Shown here in pieces: positions 35,101-43,974 of a stretch of 64,000 nucleotides of DNA. Each line of letters starts with the position of its first letter. The stretch's first letter is position 1. Made by a program: the position numbers and the translations under genes. Under the pieces are notes generated by a model. It was not told where the DNA came from, made no database searches, and was given only the letters and a program-made list of their open reading frames with translations. Origin of the DNA: VFJQ01 sp044226525 (lineage in GTDB: Bacteria > Verrucomicrobiota > Verrucomicrobiia > Chthoniobacterales > Chthoniobacteraceae); assembly GCA_044226525.1 (NCBI GenBank), contig JBGAGV010000033.1, positions 26,204 to 90,203 of the forward strand, given 5' to 3'.

Positions 35101-35733
35101 GGCATCGGCTGGGAGGGCTACGACGACTCGATGCTCGAAACGCTTTCTCGTAATGGCGATGGCCGTTACGGCTTCATCAACACACCCGAAGCCGCCGCCA
35201 CCGAGTTCGCCGGACAACTCGCGGGCGCGCTGCGTGTCGCCGCGGCGGATGTGAAAGTGCAGGTCGAGTTCAACCCGCGCCGCGTCACCGCGTATCGGCA
35301 GATCGGCTACGCCAAGCATCAGCTCACGAAGGAGCAGTTTCGCGACAACACCGTCGATGCCGCCGAGCTCGGCGCCGCGGAATCCGGCAATGCGCTTTAC
35401 GTCGTGGAGGTCAACCCGCGCGGCGATGGCGACCTCGGCACGGTGCGCGTGCGGTTCAAAGTCCCCGGCACTACCGACTACCGCGAGCATGCGTGGCCCG
35501 TGCCGTTCAACGGTCCCGCCCAGCCGCTCGATCACGCCAGCCCCGCGCTTCGCCTCGCCGGCACCGCGAGCGCCTTCTCCGAAATGCTCGCCGGCAGCCA
35601 GTTTGCCACAGAGGTCACGAGCGATGCGCTGCTCCGATTGCTCAATGGCGTTCCCGGGACTTTCGGCGCCGACCCGCGACCGCGAAAGCTCGAGTGGATG
35701 ATCCGCCAGGCGAAGAGCCTCTCGGGCCGCTGA
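32140..35733 (+). CDS. Anti-sigma-like vWA (YfbK-type) membrane protein
   Basis: The protein has 1197 residues. The N-terminal ~60 residues (LEMRITALLLGELPADKADALRAQIAADPEL) resemble anti-sigma factor N termini but lack the zinc motif HxxxCxxC. A membrane helix lies at about residues 100-122 (WKWVAPLGLAATLVLLIGG). A long Pro/Ser/Thr/Asn-rich region follows. Residues ~514-664 carry two short STN/secretin-like segments (LREATIVEALEFLKKKS and ISVALTNIPLVEAVKYVTS). From about 760 comes a vWA N-terminal region (ENPFSTFSLNVTDVSFKLAAASL), then a vWA domain with the MIDAS motif DNSGSM at 859-864 and a DUF3520-like C terminus. The gene is coupled to the upstream sigma gene, so it may sense an extracytoplasmic signal and hold the sigma factor. 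Confidence 0.88.
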   Translation: MNPDSPLTPRQGLEMRITALLLGELPADKADALRAQIAADPELTALHTRLRRAIALLHEARTIPAETGEHAPAQLSPERREKLLAHFKTTPVPARPPRRDWKWVAPLGLAATLVLLIGGALLGSKRSRSLESGSDFSAAREVQAVARSVEEPRLGVFETAPTASSALREREASRAQLSSPPLASWETPIALSTPLPNQLADMRPPPAPSKAIGNISAAKPSSGFTEGWSMGGTASASRPAPPPNSMFAEPNTIQTLGSLVPEGANNYTGSTTLAGNSTIAIGGTVNGDFPAPAIPQDAVSYADSALAFQVPPPQTSSLGLVPADKSNFSARTKQDLAGTGSLQLNSGALSLQGQIVPPGASVPTTAGKIGQSPVTVGRPVLPNESGAFTGTGSLSPPPTNETSAYYNQTIGPKFRGEVEEVQKLHTEAEGFEETSRSDLAMKRTDQILNDDKYNIAARERQEDINHKRPQYADAAYNETRSRMLWQVQSAWQSPVRRFNAPESTTIDNNTDAAGTARINAKLQKIIIPKLELREATIVEALEFLKKKSTELDNDPDNARRGVSFALKLESGSGGATPVAPAPAAPAIPGLEAIPGPAATPAAVPIPAAPGVAGVSPTDARISVALTNIPLVEAVKYVTSLANLKYKVEPYAVSIVPMGDSTAELIQKEYKVPPSVISRIVGSDGATGAGKQIAGRVDAVEFLKSAGVTFPEGATSLCIPPSGRLLVRNTQENLDLIDQIIAAISTSGPAPAAEPQPEIATSENPFSTFSLNVTDVSFKLAAASLEKGQMPNVATVRSEEFINAFDYRDPEPAAGTALTCTTERARYPFAQNRDLLRCSVKTAAAGRAPGRPLNVVLLLDNSGSMERADRVRIVQEALRVLVAQLQPQDRLSIVTFARTPHLWIDGVAGDKAAAAVARVSEITPEGGTNLEAALYLGYSTARRHFQEGSINRVVLLTDGAANLGDVNPDTLKQWVETERKRGIALDAFGIGWEGYDDSMLETLSRNGDGRYGFINTPEAAATEFAGQLAGALRVAAADVKVQVEFNPRRVTAYRQIGYAKHQLTKEQFRDNTVDAAELGAAESGNALYVVEVNPRGDGDLGTVRVRFKVPGTTDYREHAWPVPFNGPAQPLDHASPALRLAGTASAFSEMLAGSQFATEVTSDALLRLLNGVPGTFGADPRPRKLEWMIRQAKSLSGR

Positions 35734-35808
35734 GCGTCACCACTTTCGCACCGATCTCTCACACCGTTTTGACAACCGCCGGTTCTGCGACGGCCAGCAT
35801 CCCGCTTT

Positions 35809-38800
35809 ATGAAGCAACGTATCCTCACCCTCCTCGCGCCGTGGCTAATGGCGGCAGCCCTCTTCGCCCAGACGGCGGAAGTCGCCAACCCAACAATCAA
35901 CGCCGGAGTCGCCGACGGGAAACTGCGCCTCACGATCGAAGGCCCGCTGGCTGGATCGCAGGGCGAGAAGGGCAAGCTCATCTTCGCGACCACGCTCCAG
36001 CATTCGATCAAGGTCACCCGCGCAAAACTGGAGCATCAAATCGCCGCGACGTTCAACATCCTCGAAGGCGAAGCCAAAGAACTCCCGCTCGCGATCACGG
36101 GTGAAGGAGAGATCCGGCAGGTCACTGGCGAAGCGTTGCTTGACTGGAGCATCCGGCAGGAGCCCGGCGGCACGCGCACCCTCGTGCTACGGCCGAAGAA
36201 AGGCGACCAGCCGCCCACCCAGTTCGCCGTCGTCATTACCGCGGAGCGCGAGTTGCGCGGGTGGAGAAATGCGTGGCCGATTTTCGCGCTCACGCCTCCG
36301 CAGCCGGCGCTCTCGAGCGGGTTCGTGCGGATCGACGCCGCTCCGGAATTCGACGTGCAGCCCGAGACGCCCACCGGCCTGCTGCCGATCGAGACGAAGT
36401 ATCTGCCCGAGGTGATGCGCGGCGAAACGAAGCCGGGCGAACCCGAGCCCCTCGCGTTTCAATTCCACGGTTCGGCCTATGCGCTGCCGCTGAAAATCAA
36501 CGCCGTCGATCCGGACAGCCGACAGGTCGTGCTACGCGACTTCAAGCTTATCGGCCGGCCCAGCGCGCAAGGCGCAGCGTTTACCCTCTGGGCCACCGCG
36601 CACGTCACCAGTCCGCGCGGCGGCTCACTCGCGCTCCTCTCAGGGGGCGTCGCCCTCACCGAATTGCCGCAGCACCCGGACTGGCGCATCACGGCGCTCG
36701 ACGGGCGTTACGTGCTTGGTTTCGACAAACCGGGGGACTTCCCGCTGTCTTTCAAATTCAACGCGACGGCAATGCAAGGCAACGGTTGGAACACCGTCGA
36801 TTTCCGCGTCGCCCCGAGCGCACTCCAGCCGATTACGCTGCAGGGTCTCGCCGCCGATACCCAGTTCCAGTTCGCAGGTGCCGCGCGGCCCGAGCGCCAG
36901 GGTGGAGATTTCATCAGTTTCCTTCCGCCCGACGGCACGGTGAAGCTCTCGTGGAAATCCGCCACGCCGGAAACCGAAGGCCGCCTCTTTTACGCTGCCT
37001 CCATGCTCTCGCAGATCAGTATTGCTCCGGGGCTTATGCGCCAGGTCGCGCTGTTCGATTGCAAGGTCATGCAGGGCGAGCTCGATCATATGACGCTTCT
37101 CCTCCGCGGCGCGGGCGAGATCACGCGCGTGACCGGTGAGCAGGTGCTCGCCTGGAAAGTGGAGGGTGGCGCGGAGCGAAAGCTCATTGTGCAGTTCAAC
37201 CAGGCGCAGAAAAATCAGTTCTCGCTGCAAGTGCAGACCCAGACGTCCATCGGCGCCTTCCCACAGACCGTGGAGGCGATGCAACTCCGGCCCGAAGGCG
37301 CCACGCGCTTCGCCGGCTACTTCCGCATCGTGAACGAAGGCGCAGTGCGACTCGAAGTCGTCGAGGCGAAGGGGCTCTCGCAAGTTTCGCCGGAGCAATT
37401 TCCCGAGAGCGCCACGACGAAGTCGGCCTTCCGCGCCGGCGGCGAGCAGCGGTTCGCCTATCGTTTCTCCGGCGCGGATTTCGCGCTCCGTCTCCAGGCG
37501 GATCAAATCCTGCCCGAGCTGACCGTTTCGGAGCTGCTCGCGTATCACCACGGCGAGACCGAACTGTCGATCGATGCCGAGATCGAGATCGATGTGCGGG
37601 AGGCACCTTCGCGCGAGCTGCTGATCCGTGTGCCCAAAGGCTACGCCGTGGCGAAACTGAATGCCGCAGGCGTCAGCGATTACTTGCTTCGCGACGCGGA
37701 AGCCGAAGCGGAACTGCGGCTCATCTACGCGCAACCGGTGTCGGGGCGGCAGGTCGTGCAACTCCGGCTCGAAAAAAACGGGGCGCTCGGCGCCGCGGAA
37801 TGGCCGTTGCCGCGGCTCGAAGTCGTCAAAGCGAAGTCCGTGCGTGGGCACATCGCCGTTTCCGCCGACGCGGGTTTTCGTCTCACCGCCGACCGCACGC
37901 AGGCGCTCACAGAAATCGCGACGGCCTTTTTTCCCCGCAAGGTCGCGGGGATTCAATCGGCCTTCCGCCTGAGCGAGCCCGCGTGGGAAGCCACGATCCA
38001 TGTCGAGCGCCTGCCCCAATCCATCCAGGCTGACGCGTTTCACCTCTTCTCCATCGGCGAAGGCGTCGCGTATGGCAGCAGCATCCTGAACTACGTCGTC
38101 TCCGGCGCACCCGTCTCTGCATTCAAGGTCGAGCTCTCCGCCGAGTATTTTAACGTCGAGTTCACCGGCAAAGACATCCGCAACTGGCAGAAGGTCGATG
38201 GTGGATTCGTCGTGCAACTGCACACGCCGGTGAGCGGCGCCTACACGCTGCTCGCCACATATGAGCGCCCCTTCAAGGCGCAGGGCGACACGCTCGGTTT
38301 TACCGGTGCGCGCCCGCTCGATGCGAAGTCCGAGCAGGGCCACACCCTCGTCATCAGCGCGTATCAGTTCCAGGTGAAGCCGGTGAGTGTCTCGCCGGGA
38401 TTGCTGCCGCTGGAGACCGGCGAAGTGCCCGCGGAGTATCGCCTCTTTTTCGACGCCCCCATTCTCGCCGCGTATCGTTACGCCGCGCGTCCCTTCGATT
38501 TGAAACTCGCGCTCAGTCCGCTTGTGCAGGGCGATTCGCTCAGCCAGGTCGTCGATCGCGCGGCGCTCAACACACGCATCTCCAAGGAAGGCCAGGTGCT
38601 CACCGACGCGCATTACTTCGTGAAGAGCCGCGGCAATGCGCACTTCCGCCTCACGCTGCCGGAGGGCGTCGAGTTGTGGTCGGCGACCGTGAACGGAGCG
38701 AACGTCGTGCCGGTAAAAGACGCGACGGCAAATCTCATCCCGCTGCCGCAGCAGGCCGATCCGAATGCCGTGCTCGCCATCGACCTCAAGCTCGCTTCAC

Positions 38801-41800
38801 GCGCAAAAAATCCGCAGCGTATCAGCGTCGCGACGCCAGCCATCGCCGCACCGGTGATGCTCGCGGAGTGGAAGCTCGAGCCCGACACCGCGCAGCGGCT
38901 CGTGTATCGCGAGGGCTCGCTCACACCCTTCGGCGGTGTCGTGGACCGCTCGGGCTTCGCTGAACTCGCGCGAATGTTTAGCGGACACGATGCGGGAGTG
39001 GTGGCGAGCGTGGCCGTCGCGGCACTAGCACTGCTGGCTCTCGCGGCCATGGTCTGGCGCGGCTCGACCCACGAGAACGTTTTCAAATTCAGCGTGCGAC
39101 ACATTCTCGCCACTCTGGTAGGTTGCGGTGCGGTCGTGGCGGCTGGAATCGCCTTCGCCACTCTCATCGGCATCGGCGCCGACCAGAAGGCGAGGCCGCC
39201 GCGCGATGTCACTTTCCTCGCTCCGGTGCAGCAGGCCGGCCATGCGTTGACGGTCGAAGTCGCCAACGTCGCCGACGAAACCACTACGCTCGACGTGCTC
39301 GGTTACGGATGGCCCGCCGCATTTGCGCTGCTCGCCTTTGCTTATGGATGGATCGCGAACCGCCCAGCGGCACGCCTTGCCGGGTGGACGCTACTCGTCT
39401 GGGCCGCCCTGCGCATGCCGAATGGCGCGGCCATCTTCTTTGCCCTCATCGCGGTGTTCTTCGCCCTGAATCTCGTGTGGCCCACGTTGCGCCGGTTGTG
39501 GCGGGCACCCCGCGCACCGAGGCCAGTCGCCGCCGTCGCCACGCTGCTGCTCGCCGCTTTCCTGACCGCCGCGTCGGCGGAAGAGGCAGCCACCTTGCCA
39601 CCGAAAGAATCGCCCGTTGCTGAAACCGTCGCGCAACAGATTCGCGTCGAGGAAAAGTTCGCCTTTGCTACCGCAAAGCTGCACTGGCACGCGCAGAAAG
39701 GGCAGCGATTGCCCGTGCTGTTCGAGCCTGCGGTGCTCACCCACATCACGTATCCTTCCGCCGCCCTGAAGCTCGTGCAGGCAGCCATCGATCGGAAGCG
39801 GGCGCAGCAACTCCTCGCGCTGGAAAGCGGTTCATTCGACATCGAGATGCAATATCAGATGCCGGTCGTGAAGCAGGACGCCGGGAGCGGCATCACGCTG
39901 CCCGCGCAGTTTGGCCTCGTGAATCAAGTCACGCTCACGCTGGCCGGGTTGGATGTGGATGTCATCTCGCCCCAAGCCGTCTCGATCGAGCGCAAAGCCG
40001 CGGGCAAAGACACACTCGCCACGCTCACGCTTTCTCCGATCAACGGAGTGTGGATCGGCTGGAAACCGCGCAGCCGCGACGTGGCGCAGGAGAAGGCCGT
40101 CTTCTACGCCGAGTTCACCCAACTCTACGCGCCGGCCGCGGGAGCCATCGAAGGCCTTCACCACGCAGCGATCCGCCCCGCGCAGGGCGAACTCGGGGAG
40201 CTGGCCTTCACCGTGCCGAAAGGCGCCACCATCACCGACGTGATCGATGCCGCCACGCTCGCGCAGGGCAAAGACGTGCCCGCCTCCACCGTCTCGCAAT
40301 GGCGTTTCGATCCCGACACCGGCAAGCTTCGCGTAAATCTCGCGCCCGCGCAGTCGCGGCCATTCGCCCTCATCATTCGCTCGCAGATTGCGACAGGACC
40401 TCTGCCGGTCGCGCAAGCCGTCGGCCTCATCTCGGTCGAAAGCGCGGCGGGACAGATCGGCCTCCTCGGCGTCGCCACGGGCAACGAAGTGCAGCTCGAC
40501 TCTACGGACAGCGCCACTCTCACCGCGATCAATCTCGAAGACTTCCCCGACGGCATCGCGCCGCTCCTGAGCGCGCAAATTCCCGGCGTCGCCGTGCGGC
40601 GCGCCTTCCGCTATGCGGACGTGAAAGCCACCGCGGAAATCAAAGGGTCCGCCGTCGAGCCGGATGTGCGCGTTGAGTCGCAGGATACCCTTTCGCTCGG
40701 CGAAGACCGCGCACTTCTCGCAGTGAATGCAGCCGTGGAGATCACGCGCGCCGGCATTTTCCGGCTCAGCTTCGCCCTGCCCACCGGCATGGATGTCGAG
40801 TCCATCGCGGGCCAGGCGTTAAGTCACTGGACGGAACTCAAGACCGGCGCCGGCCGCATCATCACGCTGCACTTGAAAGGTCGCACCGAAGGGTCGCAGC
40901 AGTTCACCATTTCGCTCACCGGCCCCGGCCTGAAATCGGCCAAGGCTTGGGGAGCCCCGCAGGTCGTCTTCCGCGAAGCGGGGAAACAACGCGGCTCCTA
41001 CCTCGTGGTGCCGGAGCAGGGCATGCGGCTGCAGGTCGCGACGCGCGACGGCATCACGCAGCTCGATCCGCAGAAGTCCGGCATCACGCAAAAAGGCGTG
41101 CTCGCCTTTCGCGTGCTGCAAACGCCGTGGTCGCTCGCGCTCGATGTCGAGCAGGTCGATGCCTGGGTGCAGGTCACGAGCCTCCAGCATGCCGCCGTCA
41201 ACGAGGCGCAGATCAAGGTGACGACGAACCTGCAATACCAGATCGAGAACACCGGCTTGAAGGCGCTGCGCGTGTCGCTGCCGAAAAACGCGGAGAACGT
41301 TCGCTTCGTGGGCGATCAGGTCGCCGACTTCCTCCCTGTGCCGGGCGATGCCAATGGTGAATTGCACACGTGGGAGGTGAAACTGCACCGGCGCGTGATC
41401 GGGCCGTATCTGCTGCAAGCGACGTATCAAACTCCTGTCGCCGCCGATGCCCCACAGGCGGAACTACGCGGCGTGCAAGCTGATGGGGTGAATTTGCAGC
41501 GCGGTTTCGTGACCGTGCAGAGCAGCGGGCGATTGCAGGTTCGCGCCGAAGCGGCGGCGGCTGCGCTTCAGCCGACCGAGAGGCAGAGCATTCCTCGTGT
41601 GCTGCAGCAGGATCTCCCCGCCTCCTCGGCGAGCTTCGCCTATCGGCTCGTCGAGCCGGCATTTCTCCTGCCCCTGAAACTCGACCGCCACGAAGCCGCC
41701 CGGCTGCTTCCCGCGCGCGTGAATAGCATTACCTTCACCTCGGTGATCTCCGACCACGGCGCGATGCTCACGCAAGCGAGCATCCAGATGCTGCCCGGCG

Positions 41801-42762
41801 ACAAGCGGCTGCTCCACCTCACACTACCGAAGGACACCCGGTTCTGGTTCGCATTCGTGAACAAGAACGGCGTCTGGCCGTGGCGCGAGGGCGACCAGTT
41901 TCTCATCCCGCTCGAACAGCAAAAACGCGGCAACGAACCCATCCCCGTCGAGCTGTTCTTCAGTAGCCAGGTCAATGCGGACAAAGGCAGCGACCTCGAT
42001 CTGCAACTGCACGCGCCCAGGTTCGACCTGCCGCTCGAGAACATTACCTGGCGTGTCTTTCTCAACGAAAAGTGGAAGCTGACGAAGTGGACCGGCTCGC
42101 TGCAAAAACAGCAGGATCAAGTCGTCGCCGCCGCCGCGACCGTCGATGTGCAAACGTATCTGCAAAACGAACAGGCCCAGTTCCGGGAAAAGACCAAAGC
42201 CGCCGAGCAAATGCTCGCGCTCGGCAACGACGCGTTGGCGAAAGGCGACCCGCAGCAGGCGCGCCGCGCCTTTGAATCCGCCTGGAGCCTCAGCCAGCAC
42301 GACAACGCCTTCAACGAAGACGCCCGCGTTCAACTCCACAACCTCAAGCTCCAGCAGGTGGTCGTCGGTCTCAACGTGCGCAACTCCACCGACAACGAAG
42401 GCGTCGTCGGCAAACTGCGCAATGGCCAGAAAGACGCGAACTACACCCAGCAGGATGCCAGGCAACTCACCGACCGTAATTCGGCCGATGAAAACGCCGC
42501 GCTTCTGCGCTGTGCAGAGCGCGTCGTTCAGCAGCAGGACGCCGCCGTAACCAGCCCTGCGGTGATCCAGACAACTGTGCCGCAGCAAGGCCGCCTGCTC
42601 ACCTTCAGCCGGAGCGTGGCGGTGGATACCTGGGCCGATTTGCAAATCGGCCTGAAAGCCAGGACGACGGCGGAAGCCGGCTCGCTGGCTCGCCTGGCCT
42701 TGCTCGCCGGTATCGCCACACTGCTGATGCTGTGCACTCGCTGGGCCGGAGCCTGGCGGTGA
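35809..42762 (+). CDS. Giant repeat-containing membrane protein, unknown function (2317 residues)
   Basis: A signal peptide (LTLLAPWLMAAALFAQ) starts the protein. Residues ~30-1060 and ~1250-2290 are extracytoplasmic, built of repeated beta-rich units. One unit has GEGEIRQVTGEALLDWSI (residues ~100-120), recurs as GAGEITRVTGEQVLAWKV (~430-450), and a looser copy is GELAFTVPKGATITDVIDAAT (~1470). Membrane helices lie at about 1063-1083, 1099-1120 and 1173-1225, then ATLLLAAFLTAASAEE near 1243-1258 looks like an internal signal peptide, as if two genes had fused. Near 2120-2175 a short TPR-like helical region precedes a last helix (LARLALLAGIATLLMLC, ~2296-2314). It follows the vWA gene by 75 bp and may be cotranscribed. 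No family recognised. Confidence 0.85.
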   Translation: MKQRILTLLAPWLMAAALFAQTAEVANPTINAGVADGKLRLTIEGPLAGSQGEKGKLIFATTLQHSIKVTRAKLEHQIAATFNILEGEAKELPLAITGEGEIRQVTGEALLDWSIRQEPGGTRTLVLRPKKGDQPPTQFAVVITAERELRGWRNAWPIFALTPPQPALSSGFVRIDAAPEFDVQPETPTGLLPIETKYLPEVMRGETKPGEPEPLAFQFHGSAYALPLKINAVDPDSRQVVLRDFKLIGRPSAQGAAFTLWATAHVTSPRGGSLALLSGGVALTELPQHPDWRITALDGRYVLGFDKPGDFPLSFKFNATAMQGNGWNTVDFRVAPSALQPITLQGLAADTQFQFAGAARPERQGGDFISFLPPDGTVKLSWKSATPETEGRLFYAASMLSQISIAPGLMRQVALFDCKVMQGELDHMTLLLRGAGEITRVTGEQVLAWKVEGGAERKLIVQFNQAQKNQFSLQVQTQTSIGAFPQTVEAMQLRPEGATRFAGYFRIVNEGAVRLEVVEAKGLSQVSPEQFPESATTKSAFRAGGEQRFAYRFSGADFALRLQADQILPELTVSELLAYHHGETELSIDAEIEIDVREAPSRELLIRVPKGYAVAKLNAAGVSDYLLRDAEAEAELRLIYAQPVSGRQVVQLRLEKNGALGAAEWPLPRLEVVKAKSVRGHIAVSADAGFRLTADRTQALTEIATAFFPRKVAGIQSAFRLSEPAWEATIHVERLPQSIQADAFHLFSIGEGVAYGSSILNYVVSGAPVSAFKVELSAEYFNVEFTGKDIRNWQKVDGGFVVQLHTPVSGAYTLLATYERPFKAQGDTLGFTGARPLDAKSEQGHTLVISAYQFQVKPVSVSPGLLPLETGEVPAEYRLFFDAPILAAYRYAARPFDLKLALSPLVQGDSLSQVVDRAALNTRISKEGQVLTDAHYFVKSRGNAHFRLTLPEGVELWSATVNGANVVPVKDATANLIPLPQQADPNAVLAIDLKLASRAKNPQRISVATPAIAAPVMLAEWKLEPDTAQRLVYREGSLTPFGGVVDRSGFAELARMFSGHDAGVVASVAVAALALLALAAMVWRGSTHENVFKFSVRHILATLVGCGAVVAAGIAFATLIGIGADQKARPPRDVTFLAPVQQAGHALTVEVANVADETTTLDVLGYGWPAAFALLAFAYGWIANRPAARLAGWTLLVWAALRMPNGAAIFFALIAVFFALNLVWPTLRRLWRAPRAPRPVAAVATLLLAAFLTAASAEEAATLPPKESPVAETVAQQIRVEEKFAFATAKLHWHAQKGQRLPVLFEPAVLTHITYPSAALKLVQAAIDRKRAQQLLALESGSFDIEMQYQMPVVKQDAGSGITLPAQFGLVNQVTLTLAGLDVDVISPQAVSIERKAAGKDTLATLTLSPINGVWIGWKPRSRDVAQEKAVFYAEFTQLYAPAAGAIEGLHHAAIRPAQGELGELAFTVPKGATITDVIDAATLAQGKDVPASTVSQWRFDPDTGKLRVNLAPAQSRPFALIIRSQIATGPLPVAQAVGLISVESAAGQIGLLGVATGNEVQLDSTDSATLTAINLEDFPDGIAPLLSAQIPGVAVRRAFRYADVKATAEIKGSAVEPDVRVESQDTLSLGEDRALLAVNAAVEITRAGIFRLSFALPTGMDVESIAGQALSHWTELKTGAGRIITLHLKGRTEGSQQFTISLTGPGLKSAKAWGAPQVVFREAGKQRGSYLVVPEQGMRLQVATRDGITQLDPQKSGITQKGVLAFRVLQTPWSLALDVEQVDAWVQVTSLQHAAVNEAQIKVTTNLQYQIENTGLKALRVSLPKNAENVRFVGDQVADFLPVPGDANGELHTWEVKLHRRVIGPYLLQATYQTPVAADAPQAELRGVQADGVNLQRGFVTVQSSGRLQVRAEAAAAALQPTERQSIPRVLQQDLPASSASFAYRLVEPAFLLPLKLDRHEAARLLPARVNSITFTSVISDHGAMLTQASIQMLPGDKRLLHLTLPKDTRFWFAFVNKNGVWPWREGDQFLIPLEQQKRGNEPIPVELFFSSQVNADKGSDLDLQLHAPRFDLPLENITWRVFLNEKWKLTKWTGSLQKQQDQVVAAAATVDVQTYLQNEQAQFREKTKAAEQMLALGNDALAKGDPQQARRAFESAWSLSQHDNAFNEDARVQLHNLKLQQVVVGLNVRNSTDNEGVVGKLRNGQKDANYTQQDARQLTDRNSADENAALLRCAERVVQQQDAAVTSPAVIQTTVPQQGRLLTFSRSVAVDTWADLQIGLKARTTAEAGSLARLALLAGIATLLMLCTRWAGAWR

Positions 42763-42901
42763 TGTCTATCAAACTTTCCGAAAGCGGGGCGAAGCCGAAT
42801 TTTGCCTACCGCCGAGGGTGAAGACCGGGAATTTACTGCCCCTTGCTCCCGCGCTCTACACAGCCTTTCTTGATTTTGCCACGTTCTCTCCCTGCCTAAA
42901 G

Positions 42902-43339
42902 CTACGTCTGCAAAGGCGGGAACCAGACGTAGAGCATGAGATAGACGAGGACGCCGGTGACGGAGACGTAGAGCCAGATCGGTGCGGCGATTTTCGCCCA
43001 TTTGCGATGCGCTTCGTAGCGCGCCTGCAGCGCTCGGATGACCGCGAGGATGATGAAGGGCAGGACCACCACGGCCAGCGGCGTGTGGGTGCCGAGGATA
43101 AAGAAGTAGAGTGTCTTCGGCCAGCCGGGATGCGTGAAGCGGGTGACGTGGCCTTCCTTCAGGAAGTGATACGTGAGGTAACACGCGAGGAAGGCGGCCG
43201 AGGTAATCAGGGCCGTCACCATGCACACGGTGTGTGCCAGCTTGCGCTCGCTCTTGATGAAGCAGAGGCCGAGGACGATGAAGAGCGTGCTGAGGCCGTT
43301 CAGGCTGGCGTTGACGAGGGGCAGGTCGTTGGCGGTCAT
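42902..43339 (-). CDS. DUF420 membrane protein (CtaM/YozB-like)
   Basis: The protein has 145 residues with four hydrophobic helices: LVNASLNGLSTLFIVLGL, TVCMVTALITSAAFLACYL, FFILGTHTPLAVVVLPFIIL and APIWLYVSVTGVLVYLML. His residues near helix ends (KLAHTV, YLTYHFLKE, FILGTHTP) match the DUF420 family, of which CtaM of Gram-positive bacteria is needed to mature haem A-containing oxidases. The gene is the last of the long oxidase operon and overlaps the SCO gene by 4 bp. The shared position with ctaA, ctaB and SCO makes a role in oxidase assembly likely. Convergent with the giant protein gene, with 139 bp between; no clear terminator there. Confidence 0.85.
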   Translation of the reverse strand: MTANDLPLVNASLNGLSTLFIVLGLCFIKSERKLAHTVCMVTALITSAAFLACYLTYHFLKEGHVTRFTHPGWPKTLYFFILGTHTPLAVVVLPFIILAVIRALQARYEAHRKWAKIAAPIWLYVSVTGVLVYLMLYVWFPPLQT

Positions 43340-43974
43340 GGTTTCTCGGCCAGCAGGCGCTCGATGTCGGCGACGAGGCGCGGGGTTTGGTCGTCCCCGA
43401 TCGCGTCGTAAACGCTGCGCACCCAGCCGGTGCGATCGACGAGAACGAGCTTGGTGCTGTGGATGATGGGCTCGGGGTTATTGCGCTCCTCGACGGCGGC
43501 AAGCTTGAAGCCATTTTCGGAGAGCGTGCGGATGGCGGCTTTTTCGCCGGTGAAGAAGAGCCAGTTCGGGCCGGCTTTGAATTTCGCGGCGTATTCCTTC
43601 AGCACGTCTGGCGTGTCTTTCTCGGGGTCGAGCGAGATGGAGACGAGGCGCACCTCGGGCTGGTGGCTGACCTTATCCTGCAGGGTGCTCAGCCGGCTGG
43701 TCATCATCGGACACGGGCCAGGACAGGTCGTATAGAAGAAATCGGCGACCCACACTTTGCCGACGAGATCGGCGCGCGACATCGCTTGGCCGGTGCGCTC
43801 GGTGAGGGTGAAGTCGGGCACTTCCCAGAGCTTGGTGAGTGTGGCAACCGGCGGCTGCTCGAGGATTTCGAAGGCGGGCTGGCGTTTGCACGACACGACG
43901 ACCAAGGCCGCTAAGAAAGCAGCAGCAAGACCCAACAGCCTCGTCCCCTTCCCCCTGGCTTCTTTCGCACTCAC
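43336..43974 (-). CDS. sco1: SCO1/SenC copper chaperone lipoprotein
   Basis: The protein has 212 residues. A lipoprotein signal ends in AALVVVSC, so the mature protein is anchored outside the inner membrane. The thioredoxin-like SCO domain has ADFFYTTCPGPCPMMTSRL, with the canonical CX3C copper site, and the third ligand His in EPIIHSTKLVLVD. It delivers copper to the CuA centre of oxidase subunit II. I chose the GTG at 43974 because it overlaps the TGA of ctaB (GTGA); the longer frame to 44076 lies inside ctaB. It is canonical, unlike the CusF-SCO fusion at 21637-22515, so the two may serve different steps or metals. Confidence 0.93.
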   Translation of the reverse strand: MSAKEARGKGTRLLGLAAAFLAALVVVSCKRQPAFEILEQPPVATLTKLWEVPDFTLTERTGQAMSRADLVGKVWVADFFYTTCPGPCPMMTSRLSTLQDKVSHQPEVRLVSISLDPEKDTPDVLKEYAAKFKAGPNWLFFTGEKAAIRTLSENGFKLAAVEERNNPEPIIHSTKLVLVDRTGWVRSVYDAIGDDQTPRLVADIERLLAEKP

